Positions 53,785 to 62,360 of a stretch of DNA of 64,000 nucleotides are shown here, one piece after another. Each line of letters begins with the position of its first letter. Positions within the stretch are counted from its first letter, which is position 1. Under the pieces are notes generated by a model. It had not been told where the DNA came from. It saw nothing but the letters and a program-made list of their open reading frames with translations, and did no database searches. A program made the translations under genes and the position numbers. The stretch is from Saprospiraceae bacterium UBA2329. Its GTDB lineage: Bacteria; Bacteroidota; Bacteroidia; Chitinophagales; Saprospiraceae. The stretch lies in contig DDUV01000102.1 in the NCBI GenBank assembly GCA_002344975.1, positions 1 through 64,000 on the forward strand, in the 5' to 3' direction.

Positions 53785-56700
53785 CGAATCATCTTCGAAT
53801 ATGTTTATCAACGGCGAAGTGTATTAGGGTCTGCTGTACATTACTATTGCTCTATACCGCCTCCTCCGCTCATGCCCAAAAAGTATGGATTGCTTATGAC
53901 GACATTTGGGCTTTCGACTCTCGAATGTATAGCTACGTCACCTATTTGCAGTTGGCGAACTGCACCGCAGGAGCTAGGCTTAGGTCAAGTAGTAATTATT
54001 ATGAGTTCACGTTAAGCAATAATATCGTGTGGACGTATGGATTTCATGGGTCTCAAGTAAACGATATTGAAGTTCATGGGTTCACTGGGGGATTTATTAC
54101 ATATTTTCATGCTATTTATGCAGATTCAGTTTTGGCTATCAACGGAACACAGGTCTTCGCCACCTCCCCCAACGACACCATCCTCAACGCCATGACCTGC
54201 GACTACGAGGGCTTGGTATATGCTGCCGGGCAGGGCATCTCGGTATTCAATCCTGCCGACAGCAGCATATCGTACCGGGGGCCGCTGCCGCCGGGCTTAG
54301 CTTCGGCGGGCGGCATGACCTACCGCAACGGGGAGTTCTTTCTCAGCACCGTCGGCAATTCTCTGGCGCGGGTGGATGTGGAGAATCCCGCCAACACCGT
54401 GGAGATCGCGCAGTTTCCGCCCGGCACCCCGCCCATTGACGCCTTGGTATCCTTCCCGTACCGCTGTGACAGCATCGTCACCTATGCCTTTGCGCGCGCC
54501 GAGTCCAGCACTACCATCTACCGCCTGGATTTCGATGACTACAGCCTCTCGGAGGTCTGTGTCTTCGACCGGGCCATCACCGCTGCCGCCGCCCGCGAGG
54601 AGTGCATTCAGCCGCCCTGCCATTTCACCATTGATCTCGACGCGCAGGACCTCTCCGGCCTCCCGGGCCAGGATTTCCGCGCCGATACGGCCTGCTTCGG
54701 GCCGCTGCCCATTGCCGCGCCCGCCACCTTGGTGCGGGTGGGCCTTCCAATAGACTCCATGCGCATCTCGCTCTCCGGCATACTGAACGCCGGACAGGAG
54801 TATCTGGAACTGAGTGCCGCGCCCCACCTCTCCGTTTTCGGCTCCGGCACTACCACGCTCACGCTGGTGGACGACGGCACGGCCACCTTTGCCGACTTCG
54901 AGGCAGCGCTCTCTGCCATTCGCTACTACAACACGGCACCCGCGCCCGCTTACGGCACGCGACAGGCGCGGGTGCAGGCCTTCGCCTGGAGGTACAGCAG
55001 CATGGAATCGGTAGCCTACCTGCCCATCAGCAACCTGGCCATCGGCGCACAAATACGCAGTCAAGACAGCGTGTCATGTTATGGCGGCTCCGACGGCGCT
55101 GTTTCTGTCAGCGGCCGGGGCGGGTCCGAACCGTATAGCTTTGTTTGGTTCAACGGAGCACAAACGGACAGTCTGAGCGGCCTCGGCGCCGGCATGTATC
55201 AACTCACCGTCACCGACGCCACCGGCTGCCGCGCCACGGATACGGTATTTATCCCTCAGCCCGATTCCATTGTCGTGTCGCTGCTGCCTTCCGCCATGTT
55301 CGTATGCGACAGCACGGGCAGCATATCGGCCAACGCAAGCGGAGGCACAGAGCCGTACCACTGGCTGTGGAACAACGGCAGCACGGCAGCGCAGATCAGC
55401 GGCATTGCAGCGGGAACCTGGTCGGCTTCCCTCACCGACGCGAACGGATGTACGGCCCTCGCCGCTCTTACCCTCGACGGCGCGGCCTCCGTCACCGTCA
55501 CGCAGACGCAGCAAAGCTGCCGGGGAGAGCCATACCTCTTTGAAGGCCAATCTTATAGCTCCGACACCCTGCTGTGCCGCACTTACACAGGCCTCAACGG
55601 CTGCGATTCGACGCATTGCATTTCTTTGGTCTTCCTCGATACGTTTTACACAACGGAAACCGTGCTGCTCTGTCCAGATGAAAGCTACGATTTCAACGGC
55701 CTGCTGCTGAGGGGCGACACCACCGCCTGCCTGATTTTGACGGCTTCCAATGGCTGCGATTCTACGCATTGCGTGAGCACGGAAGTCGTTCGCCGCGAAT
55801 CGTTCAACCTCGCGGCCATCTGTCCCGGCGCTGCCTACACCTTCAACAACCGGGTCTTCGATCAGGCCGGAACTTACACAGAGATCATTCCGCAAAGTAC
55901 CGGCTGCGACAGCGTGGCGGTGCTGCAATTGAGCGTACTGCCTCCGCCGTTGGTCGGGCTGAGCGCATCGGGTAGCCTCTGCCGGGGCGCATCGGTTGCG
56001 CTGAATGTCGCTGCCGGCATGGCGTCCTACCTCTGGTCGGACGGCAGCGCGGGTGCCAATTTGCTCACATCGCAGCCGGGTCTTTACCGCGTGACGGTGA
56101 CCGACCTCAACGGCTGCACAGCTTCCGACAGCATCCTCATTGCCGACGAAGCGGTGCGGGCGCAATGGAATGCCGAGCCGCCGATTTGTGAAGGTTTGCA
56201 AGGCTCGGTGATCGCTTCGGGCATCACAGGCGGTACGCCGCCGTACCGGCATGGCCCGGCAGGCGGCTTGTTGCAACCTGTGACAGAACCTGTTAGGCTT
56301 CCCTCAGGAACCCACCGGATGGTGCTGGAAGACGCGAACGGCTGCGGCATGGGGCAGGAAGTAGTTGTCCCCGCCGCCCCTGTTTGGTCTTTGGAATTGG
56401 GCCGCGACACGAGTATCCGTTTAGGAACGGCCATTCGATTGCAGCCGCAGGGGCAATGGCCGCCCGAAGCGCTGATGAACTGGCGCCCTTCCGAGGGTTT
56501 GGATTGCGATACCTGTGCGGAGGTATCGGCGGCGCCGGTGCGCAATACGCGCTACGAGTTGGTCATTTCCATTGCTCCCGGTTGCGAACTGAGAGACGCC
56601 CTCACCATCAGGACAGACACCCGAACGCGGGTGTTCGTACCCGGCGCTTTCTCGCCCAATGGCGACGGGGTCAATGATCGCCTGAACGTCTTTTCCGACG

Positions 56701-56918
56701 ACGGGGTGCAGTTGGTGCGGCGTTTCAGCGTGTTTGATCGCTGGGGCGCACTTGTTTTCGAGCAGCGCAATTTTGCTCCCAACGACCCTGCCAATGGTTG
56801 GGACGGCTTCGTTCGCCAACAGGCCGCCCATGCCGGCGTGTATGTCTGGCACATAGAGTGGCTGCGTTTTGACGGCGAGACGGAGAAGTTGAGCGGGGAG
56901 AGCTTGTTGTTGAGGTGA
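53781..56918 (+). CDS. SprB-repeat protein with gliding-motility-type (type B) C-terminal domain
   Basis: 1045 residues, translationally coupled to the upstream SprB-repeat gene. The signal peptide ends SSAHAQ. Residues ~110-275 resemble a beta-propeller (NAMTCDYEGLVYAAGQGISV), followed by a cadherin-like sandwich (~290-410), SprB modules (~425-580), three shorter Cys-containing repeats ending in (N/T)GCDS (~580-715), another SprB-type module (~725-790) and the type B T9SS domain (~951-1045, VFVPGAFSPNGDGVND, with FDRWGALVFE and GWDG). Type B proteins are often anchored through partner proteins such as PorP/SprF. The first ~380 nt are AT-rich and the rest GC-rich. A strong terminator follows. 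Confidence 0.85.
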   Translation: MTNHLRICLSTAKCIRVCCTLLLLYTASSAHAQKVWIAYDDIWAFDSRMYSYVTYLQLANCTAGARLRSSSNYYEFTLSNNIVWTYGFHGSQVNDIEVHGFTGGFITYFHAIYADSVLAINGTQVFATSPNDTILNAMTCDYEGLVYAAGQGISVFNPADSSISYRGPLPPGLASAGGMTYRNGEFFLSTVGNSLARVDVENPANTVEIAQFPPGTPPIDALVSFPYRCDSIVTYAFARAESSTTIYRLDFDDYSLSEVCVFDRAITAAAAREECIQPPCHFTIDLDAQDLSGLPGQDFRADTACFGPLPIAAPATLVRVGLPIDSMRISLSGILNAGQEYLELSAAPHLSVFGSGTTTLTLVDDGTATFADFEAALSAIRYYNTAPAPAYGTRQARVQAFAWRYSSMESVAYLPISNLAIGAQIRSQDSVSCYGGSDGAVSVSGRGGSEPYSFVWFNGAQTDSLSGLGAGMYQLTVTDATGCRATDTVFIPQPDSIVVSLLPSAMFVCDSTGSISANASGGTEPYHWLWNNGSTAAQISGIAAGTWSASLTDANGCTALAALTLDGAASVTVTQTQQSCRGEPYLFEGQSYSSDTLLCRTYTGLNGCDSTHCISLVFLDTFYTTETVLLCPDESYDFNGLLLRGDTTACLILTASNGCDSTHCVSTEVVRRESFNLAAICPGAAYTFNNRVFDQAGTYTEIIPQSTGCDSVAVLQLSVLPPPLVGLSASGSLCRGASVALNVAAGMASYLWSDGSAGANLLTSQPGLYRVTVTDLNGCTASDSILIADEAVRAQWNAEPPICEGLQGSVIASGITGGTPPYRHGPAGGLLQPVTEPVRLPSGTHRMVLEDANGCGMGQEVVVPAAPVWSLELGRDTSIRLGTAIRLQPQGQWPPEALMNWRPSEGLDCDTCAEVSAAPVRNTRYELVISIAPGCELRDALTIRTDTRTRVFVPGAFSPNGDGVNDRLNVFSDDGVQLVRRFSVFDRWGALVFEQRNFAPNDPANGWDGFVRQQAAHAGVYVWHIEWLRFDGETEKLSGESLLLR

Positions 56919-56943
56919 TGGAGAAAGGGAGGGTGTGTATGCT

Positions 56944-57006
56944 TAGTGAAGGGGGGACTATAGCTGAATCGCTGGTGAAGTCCCCCCTTCACTATCCTGC
57001 TTTTTT
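56944..57006 (+). terminator. intrinsic terminator at the right end of the island
   Basis: A perfect 16-bp stem, TAGTGAAGGGGGGACT (56944-56959) with AGTCCCCCCTTCACTA (56979-56994), is followed by a T6 run at 57001-57006. It ends the type B gene and lies just outside the ATPase stop on the other strand. Same hairpin family as 42525-42575. Confidence 0.85.
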
Positions 57007-58102
57007 AGCCCACCGCCCTTCCGCTTTCGAGGTCAAAAAAGTGCATTTTATCCAGGGAAGCCCAAAGTGTGATGCGACACGGCGGCTCCAGGTCTTCATC
57101 TGCCGAAAGGCGGGCCGCCAGGGCATATTTTCCCCACTGGGCAAAGGCAAAACTCTCGTGTCCCAAGCGCTCGATGTGTTGTACTTCTACCTCGAAAGAG
57201 GCGTATGGAAGACCGTCTTGAGGAGGCCGGGCTGAGAAATGCTCCGGTCGCAGGCCCATTTCCACGCGGCGGCCGGTGTGTGGTTCCCAGGCAGCGGAGG
57301 CAGGCAAAGGGAAAGCATAGGTGAGGCTATCATCCTCAAATACAAATCCTTGTGATGATTGATTGATGGCGCCCGGAATGAAATTCATAGGCGGCGAACC
57401 GATAAAACCCGCCACAAAGCGATTGGCGGGCCGGCGGTACAAATTTTGCGGCGTATCTATTTGTTGAATGATGCCCTGCTGCATCACAGCGATGCGGTCG
57501 CCCAAAGTCATGGCTTCCACCTGATCGTGCGTGACATACACCACCGTGGTTTGCAGCTTTTTATGAAGCCGGGCAATTTCCAAGCGCATTTGTCCGCGCA
57601 GTTTGGCATCGAGATTGCTCAGCGGTTCGTCGAAGAGAAACACTTTGGGGCTGCGAACGATGGCTCTGCCGATGGCTACCCGCTGCAATTGCCCGCCCGA
57701 CATGGCCTTGGGTTTGCGGTCCAACAGCGCTTCGATTTCTAAAATCCGGGCAGCCTCCAGCACTTTTTCCCGAATGGCTTCTTTTTTTAAACCCCTGATT
57801 TTGAGACCAAAAGCCAAGTTGTCATAAACCGTCATGTGCGGGTACAGGGCATAGTTTTGGAACACAATGGCAATGTCCCGGTCTTTGGGCGGCAAGTCGT
57901 TCACCCGTTCTCCACCGATAAAAAGACCGCCCTCGCTGATGTCTTCCAAGCCGGCAATCATGCGCAGTAAGGTGGACTTTCCGCAGCCGGAAGGCCCTAC
58001 CAGTACCATAAATTCCTTGTCTTTTACTTCAAAATCGGCCTGGGCAACAGCCGTCACCTTGCCGTAGCGCTTGCTCACCTGTTCAAAGCGGATGGATGCC
58101 AT
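57005..58102 (-). CDS. ugpC: sugar ABC transporter ATPase (UgpC/MsmK/MalK type)
   Basis: A 365-residue cytoplasmic ATPase that powers a CUT1-type carbohydrate importer. Walker A GPSGCGKST is at residues 36-44, Q-loop in FQNYALYPHMTVYDN, signature MSGGQLQRVAIGRA, Walker B VFLFDEPLSNLDA and the switch His in THDQVEAM. The C-terminal ~120 residues form the OB-fold/TOBE regulatory domain (MGLRPEHF). It is the last gene of the six-gene operon. Its 3' end carries the 38-bp repeat shared with the fragment at 42038, and its last residues (GRAVG) differ from the fragment (GKVVD). Confidence 0.92.
   Translation of the reverse strand: MASIRFEQVSKRYGKVTAVAQADFEVKDKEFMVLVGPSGCGKSTLLRMIAGLEDISEGGLFIGGERVNDLPPKDRDIAIVFQNYALYPHMTVYDNLAFGLKIRGLKKEAIREKVLEAARILEIEALLDRKPKAMSGGQLQRVAIGRAIVRSPKVFLFDEPLSNLDAKLRGQMRLEIARLHKKLQTTVVYVTHDQVEAMTLGDRIAVMQQGIIQQIDTPQNLYRRPANRFVAGFIGSPPMNFIPGAINQSSQGFVFEDDSLTYAFPLPASAAWEPHTGRRVEMGLRPEHFSARPPQDGLPYASFEVEVQHIERLGHESFAFAQWGKYALAARLSADEDLEPPCRITLWASLDKMHFFDLESGRAVG
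57019..57056 (+). repeat. right 38-bp direct repeat, within the ATPase 3' end
   Basis: Identical to 42052-42089. It encodes, on the minus strand, the LDKMHFFDLESG segment of the intact ATPase. Confidence 0.95.
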
Positions 58103-58129
58103 AATCTTTTGTTTTTCATTGTTTTAAAA

Positions 58130-59356
58130 TTACTTCCGATAAGGTCTCAAAGCCTGCAAAACGAGCAGCGCCTCTATGGTGGACTCCGCGCCGGAATTGC
58201 GGTTCACTTCACTTGCCGAGCTGATGCCGTCGAAGCAGCGGCCTGTGAGCGGGTCGTAAATGGGTAGCTGCGCCGGATTGTTGCCCCTCAGCCAGTCGGC
58301 CATTTGCAGCGCCGTTTGCAAAAATGCCTGTTCGCCGCTGAGGTCGTAAGCCTCCAGAGTGGCTAGGGTCATCGGGCGTATGTTGTAGACGATTTGCGGG
58401 AACTTGCTGATGCTCAGGTCAAAAGCGCCATCTTCTCGCTGTGAAGCCTTCATTTCGTGCAAAAAACCTTCCTTCAAAACATAAGGGTAAAAATGCCGAA
58501 CCTCGTTCAGGGCAGCCTCCACAAAGGCCGGGTGATCGAGCAGACGACCAGCCCGCAGCAGCGCATAAGCCTGCGAGTTGCCCCAGGCATGCCAGTAATT
58601 GCGCCAACTGAAAAATGCAAAATGTGGCGGCGTATCTGCATCGCCATATTGTGTTTCGAGCAGGAGCGTACCGAGGCGGAGCATCAGTTCTTTCACCAGT
58701 TCCGAGGGGTACTTTCGGTAGTGATTGCTCAGCGCCAGCAGCATTACGCCCGCTTGGTCGGCGCCCAATTCGGCCAGACAGGCAGGCACTTTTACGCCCT
58801 CAAATTCAGCGTATTCCGACTCATTTACACACAATGAGCGGGCATTTTTAATCAGTTTTTCCATGGCCCGGCGGCTGCGATTCTGAAGCTCGGCGAGTTC
58901 GGCTGTTTCCAGCAAATTCAACTCCGACAGCGCCCACAGCGCCCTCCAGGCCCAAAAAGCCGGTACGGGCACACTGTTTTGATGTGTCGTGTTGATGTCT
59001 CCGTTTTGGAACATGAAATTGTAAAAATAGCCATTGTCGGCCTGCATGAACAGCACGAATTCCGCCAGAGAGCGGATTTTTCGCAGCGTTGAGGGATCGG
59101 GGCGGGCAGCATAATCCCGGCAATAAAAGACCAATGCGCGGGCCACGTCGTCCACACAGGTAAAGCCCTCGTCTTCGTCGGCTACCAAGTGATAATCCGG
59201 CGCTTCGCAGTAAATCCAGATGCAGCCCATCGTTGTGCCGTCGAGGGTTTTCTCCTCGTACAAATGCTCCAGATGCCGGGTATTGACAAGGTCGGTACGG
59301 CTGCCGCAGGAGGCGAGGATGAGGAGTGAAAAAGCAAGTAAGATTCTGACTATCAT
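58130..59356 (-). CDS. lipoprotein with six-hairpin-type fold, probable glycan enzyme
   Basis: A 408-residue lipoprotein (lipobox LILASC, Cys17). The sequence is helical with repeated Trp/Tyr-rich hairpins (FVLFMQADNGYFYNFMF, FWAWRALWALSELNLL, YWHAWGNSQAYALLRAGRLL), resembling (alpha/alpha)6 enzymes; ADEDEGFTCVDDVARALVFY near the N-terminus and GCIWIYCEAP are the most conserved-looking parts. I cannot name a GH family. It lies 4 nt after the GH130 gene, inside the ABC operon, so it probably processes the same oligosaccharide before or during uptake. Confidence 0.65.
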   Translation of the reverse strand: MIVRILLAFSLLILASCGSRTDLVNTRHLEHLYEEKTLDGTTMGCIWIYCEAPDYHLVADEDEGFTCVDDVARALVFYCRDYAARPDPSTLRKIRSLAEFVLFMQADNGYFYNFMFQNGDINTTHQNSVPVPAFWAWRALWALSELNLLETAELAELQNRSRRAMEKLIKNARSLCVNESEYAEFEGVKVPACLAELGADQAGVMLLALSNHYRKYPSELVKELMLRLGTLLLETQYGDADTPPHFAFFSWRNYWHAWGNSQAYALLRAGRLLDHPAFVEAALNEVRHFYPYVLKEGFLHEMKASQREDGAFDLSISKFPQIVYNIRPMTLATLEAYDLSGEQAFLQTALQMADWLRGNNPAQLPIYDPLTGRCFDGISSASEVNRNSGAESTIEALLVLQALRPYRK

Positions 59357-59360
59357 ATTT

Positions 59361-60614
59361 TTATCTTATCAATTCTCGAAGAACTTCATCTATCGGCGCG
59401 GAAGCAAAACCAATGGCGCTGTCAGACATGGCGTAGGGAATGATCAGGTTGCCCTCGTGCAGGATCATGCCGCAGGTGTAGAGTACGTTGGGCACATAAC
59501 CTTCGCGTTCATCCGCATTGGGTTGCAGCAAAGGGTAGGGTAGGGAGGCCAACACCCGTTCGGGATGCTCCGGGTGCAGCAGGCTCAGGCTCAGCACATA
59601 CTTGCGCATGGGACCTACGGCATGTGTGAGGAGCAACCAACCCTGCGGCGTTTTCAGCGGGCTGCCGCAATTGCCCATTTGCAGCATTTCCCAGCTTTGT
59701 GCGGGCGCCTGCAAAAGACTGTGCTCGTCCCAGTGGAGCAGGTCGTCGGAATACATGATGGACATGCACCTCCCGCCCTGCCTGCCGATCATGGCATAGC
59801 GGCCGTTCACTTTTTCAGGAAAAATGGCCATGCCTTTGTCGGAGGCGGCCCGTCCGGAAAGCGGTCGGATGGAAAACCGCCGGAAGTCCTCTGTTTCCAC
59901 CCAATGCGGTCGGATGCGTCTGCCGTCGTAGGCCGTATAAGTGGCGTAGTATCGGGGCCGTTCCCCATCGTTGAAGCGCACAAAGCGGGCGTCTTCCATC
60001 CCGTTCGATTCGGCGGCGGAGACCGGAAACAAGACCCGGCTGCTCAAGGGCGATGCTTCGGGAAATTCCAGATCGTAGCCGTTTTCCAAGTCGCTGTCTT
60101 TACCCAAAATCCTGCCCTGTGTGAGTTGAGGCTGCGTTTCGTCTAAGGTGATGTTCCCCTCGCGGTCGGCCACGCCCGTTTGAAAAGCGATGGAAGAAAT
60201 ATGTCCCTCGCCGACTGCCCGCAGCGACAGGATGAATCGCAGCTCGTCTTCGGTCAGGCCGCTTTGGTCGGGGTGCGGCACAATGGACGGGTTGAACAGG
60301 GCCGAGGCTTGTATGCTGTACTCGTGTGTGAAATAAGCGCCCAGCAGCATTTGTTGGGATTCGCTGAGCTTATCGGGTACGAAGCGGGCTATTTTGTGGA
60401 AATGTTCGAGCCACAGCGAGGGCAGGTCGAAATGCCGGGCTTCAAACTCGTCTCGGAGTTCTGTCAGGAGCCTGTGCGTTTCAGTTTCGCTCAGTGCCGC
60501 GACGTGGCCTGCTACCGGTTCGATGCGCTCCGGGCTGCCCATATTGAGAAAGCGGGGCAGCACCTTTCGGGGATCGGCCAGAAGGCGGTGATGACTTCTT
60601 TTTACATGAATCAT
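59361..60614 (-). CDS. second GH130-family enzyme
   Basis: A 417-residue cytoplasmic GH130 protein, longer than the 349-residue paralogue at 40992 and quite different in sequence. It has an ~100-residue N-terminal helical extension, then the propeller: LFNPSIVPHPDQSG, LSLRAVGEGHISSIAFQTG, the active-site NGMEDARFVRF (Glu-Asp-x-Arg), and GNCGSPLKTPQGWLLLTHAV. This longer type occurs in beta-1,2-mannosidase or mannobiose phosphorylase subgroups (recalled, not checked). The gene follows the MalG-type permease by 30 nt and precedes the lipoprotein by 4 nt. Together with the upstream permeases it points to import and intracellular breakdown of mannosides. Confidence 0.85.
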   Translation of the reverse strand: MIHVKRSHHRLLADPRKVLPRFLNMGSPERIEPVAGHVAALSETETHRLLTELRDEFEARHFDLPSLWLEHFHKIARFVPDKLSESQQMLLGAYFTHEYSIQASALFNPSIVPHPDQSGLTEDELRFILSLRAVGEGHISSIAFQTGVADREGNITLDETQPQLTQGRILGKDSDLENGYDLEFPEASPLSSRVLFPVSAAESNGMEDARFVRFNDGERPRYYATYTAYDGRRIRPHWVETEDFRRFSIRPLSGRAASDKGMAIFPEKVNGRYAMIGRQGGRCMSIMYSDDLLHWDEHSLLQAPAQSWEMLQMGNCGSPLKTPQGWLLLTHAVGPMRKYVLSLSLLHPEHPERVLASLPYPLLQPNADEREGYVPNVLYTCGMILHEGNLIIPYAMSDSAIGFASAPIDEVLRELIR

Positions 60615-60644
60615 GTGGAGATGTTTGAGAGTGTGGGATGCGCC

Positions 60645-61460
60645 TCAGCCTTTCAAGCCGGAGGAGGCCATGCTTTGAATAAAATGCCGCTGAAACACAG
60701 CATACGCCACGATGATGGGCAATGCCAGCAGCACCGCCGCCGCCAGTTTGACGCCCAATTGAGCCTCGGATCTGCCGCCCACGGCAAACAAAGCCACCAA
60801 TTGCGGCATCGTCATCAGTTGCTCATTGCGAATGACGATGAGCGGCCAGAGCACGTCGTTCCAGGAGTTCATAAAAGTGATGATGCCCGCAGTAATGACG
60901 GCCGGTATGACATTGGGTAGGAGAATTTGAAAAATGATGCGCAGTTCGCTGCACCCGTCCACCCGCGCGGCATGGATGAGGTCGTCGGGGATGCTTTGAA
61001 ATGCCTGGCGAAACAGCAAAATGGCAAACGCGCTGTTGAGCGCCGGAATGACCAAGGCCGCCAGCGTGTCGGTCCACCTGAGTTCCACCATGAGGATGTA
61101 GTTGGGAATGAGGGTGAGCTGGAAGGGCATGGACATGGTGAAAATGATGATGAAAAACAGGAGGTTGCGCCCGGCAAAACGCATTTTGGCCAGCACATAG
61201 CCGGTCATGGCCCCAAACACCAATACGCCGGTAGTGGACAAGGCCGCCACGATGAAGCTGTTGAGCAAGGCCCTGCCGATGGGGATTTTGTCGGCCAGCA
61301 ATTGGTAGTTGTCCATTGTCAGGCCGGCAGGAAGGAAGCCCAGCGCTCCTATTTGTGCTTCGGGCGTCAATGTGGCCAGCAGCATCCAATAAAACGGATA
61401 CAAAAACGAGAGCGAGGCTCCCGCCAACAGTATGTAAAAGAAGAGTTTGGGCGCTTTCAT
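60645..61460 (-). CDS. sugar ABC transporter permease, MalG type
   Basis: Inner-membrane permease of 271 residues with six predicted spans. The cytoplasmic EAA loop reads HAARVDGCSELRIIFQILLP, the site that docks the ATPase. It ends with the MalG-like C-terminus (FQRHFIQSMASSGLKG). It starts 3 nt after the MalF-type gene stop, so translation is coupled. Confidence 0.92.
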   Translation of the reverse strand: MKAPKLFFYILLAGASLSFLYPFYWMLLATLTPEAQIGALGFLPAGLTMDNYQLLADKIPIGRALLNSFIVAALSTTGVLVFGAMTGYVLAKMRFAGRNLLFFIIIFTMSMPFQLTLIPNYILMVELRWTDTLAALVIPALNSAFAILLFRQAFQSIPDDLIHAARVDGCSELRIIFQILLPNVIPAVITAGIITFMNSWNDVLWPLIVIRNEQLMTMPQLVALFAVGGRSEAQLGVKLAAAVLLALPIIVAYAVFQRHFIQSMASSGLKG

Positions 61461-61463
61461 GTG

Positions 61464-62360
61464 TCAGGATTCTTTTTCGATGACCAATTTTTGAACTGCC
61501 ACAACCGACATGATCAGCAGCGCGAAGAACAGCCCCAGGGTGGCGGAATAGCCCATCTGGTAGTACCCGAAAGCCTGTTTGTAGATGTAGAGCATGGCCG
61601 ACAAAGTGCTGTTGAGCGGGCCGCCGTCGGTCATAATATACGGCTCGATGAAAAGGCTGAACCCGCCGATGGTAGAAAGCACCGCCACCATAAACAGGGT
61701 AGGATTGATGGCGGGCAGGGTGATGTAGCGAAATTGCTGCCAGGCCGACGCGCCCTCCACTTCGGCAGCCTCGTAATAGCTGCGGGGCACGGTTTGCAAG
61801 CCTGTCAAAAACAAAATGACGTACAGGCCCACGTTTTTCCAGGTGGCCATGACGGCGATGGAGATCATGGCCATGTAGGGGTTGGAGAGCCATTCCACGC
61901 GGGGGAGGTGGAGGGCTATGAGGGCGCGGTTGAGCAGGCCGGTTTCCAAACCATACAACTGCTGCCACACCATGGTGACGACCACGCCCGAAATGACGAC
62001 CGGCAGAAAAAACGTGGCCCGAAAAAAGCCGCGCATCAGGATTTTTTCATTCAGAAAATAGGCAAGGGCTAAGGCTATGACGATTTGCAGGGGGATGTGT
62101 ACGATCAGGAATTTCAGGGTATTGAGCACCGATTTCCAAAAAAGGCGGTCCTGAAACAGCCGCTGGATGTTGTCCAAACCCACATATTCCATCGGCGAAA
62201 TGATGTTCCACTTGTGAAAAGCGAGCACCACGGAAAAAACGATGGGAAACAGCACAAACAGCAGCAAATGCAATAAATACGGAGACAGGATGATGTACGG
62301 TGCAAGCCCGCGCCCCTTTTTGCCGCCTTTATTTACCTGTATTTTCATGGTCGGTAGCAT
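61464..62360 (-). CDS. sugar ABC transporter permease, MalF/UgpA type
   Basis: Inner-membrane permease of 298 residues. A short basic N-terminus (KKGRGLAPYIILSPYLLHLL) leads into six spans; the EAA loop is YYEAAEVEGASAWQQFRYIT. It begins directly after the binding-protein stop with no spacer. With the MalG-type protein it forms the heterodimeric channel of a CUT1 importer, which is uncommon in Bacteroidota, where SusCD plus inner-membrane MFS-type carriers are usual. Confidence 0.92.
   Translation of the reverse strand: MLPTMKIQVNKGGKKGRGLAPYIILSPYLLHLLLFVLFPIVFSVVLAFHKWNIISPMEYVGLDNIQRLFQDRLFWKSVLNTLKFLIVHIPLQIVIALALAYFLNEKILMRGFFRATFFLPVVISGVVVTMVWQQLYGLETGLLNRALIALHLPRVEWLSNPYMAMISIAVMATWKNVGLYVILFLTGLQTVPRSYYEAAEVEGASAWQQFRYITLPAINPTLFMVAVLSTIGGFSLFIEPYIMTDGGPLNSTLSAMLYIYKQAFGYYQMGYSATLGLFFALLIMSVVAVQKLVIEKES

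Larger units (their letters stand above)
42052..57056. mobile_element. putative inserted ~15-kb segment bounded by 38-bp direct repeats
   Basis: Direct repeats of 38 identical bases (42052-42089 and 57019-57056) bound a segment that separates a SusCD/GH130 locus from an ABC-transporter/GH130 operon. The right copy is the functional 3' end of the ATPase gene, as when an integrating element restores the gene end it enters. Related hairpins (42525-42575 and 56944-56994) lie just inside both repeats. The cargo is four secreted-protein genes. No integrase, transposase or relaxase is visible, so a mobile nature is inferred from the boundaries alone; duplication plus recombination between two ATPase genes is an alternative. 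Confidence 0.5.

Noticed and set aside
55074..56276. 400-codon minus-strand frame inside the type B protein gene
   Set aside because: Antisense shadow of the coding frame; the plus strand has signal peptide, SprB modules and the gliding domain.
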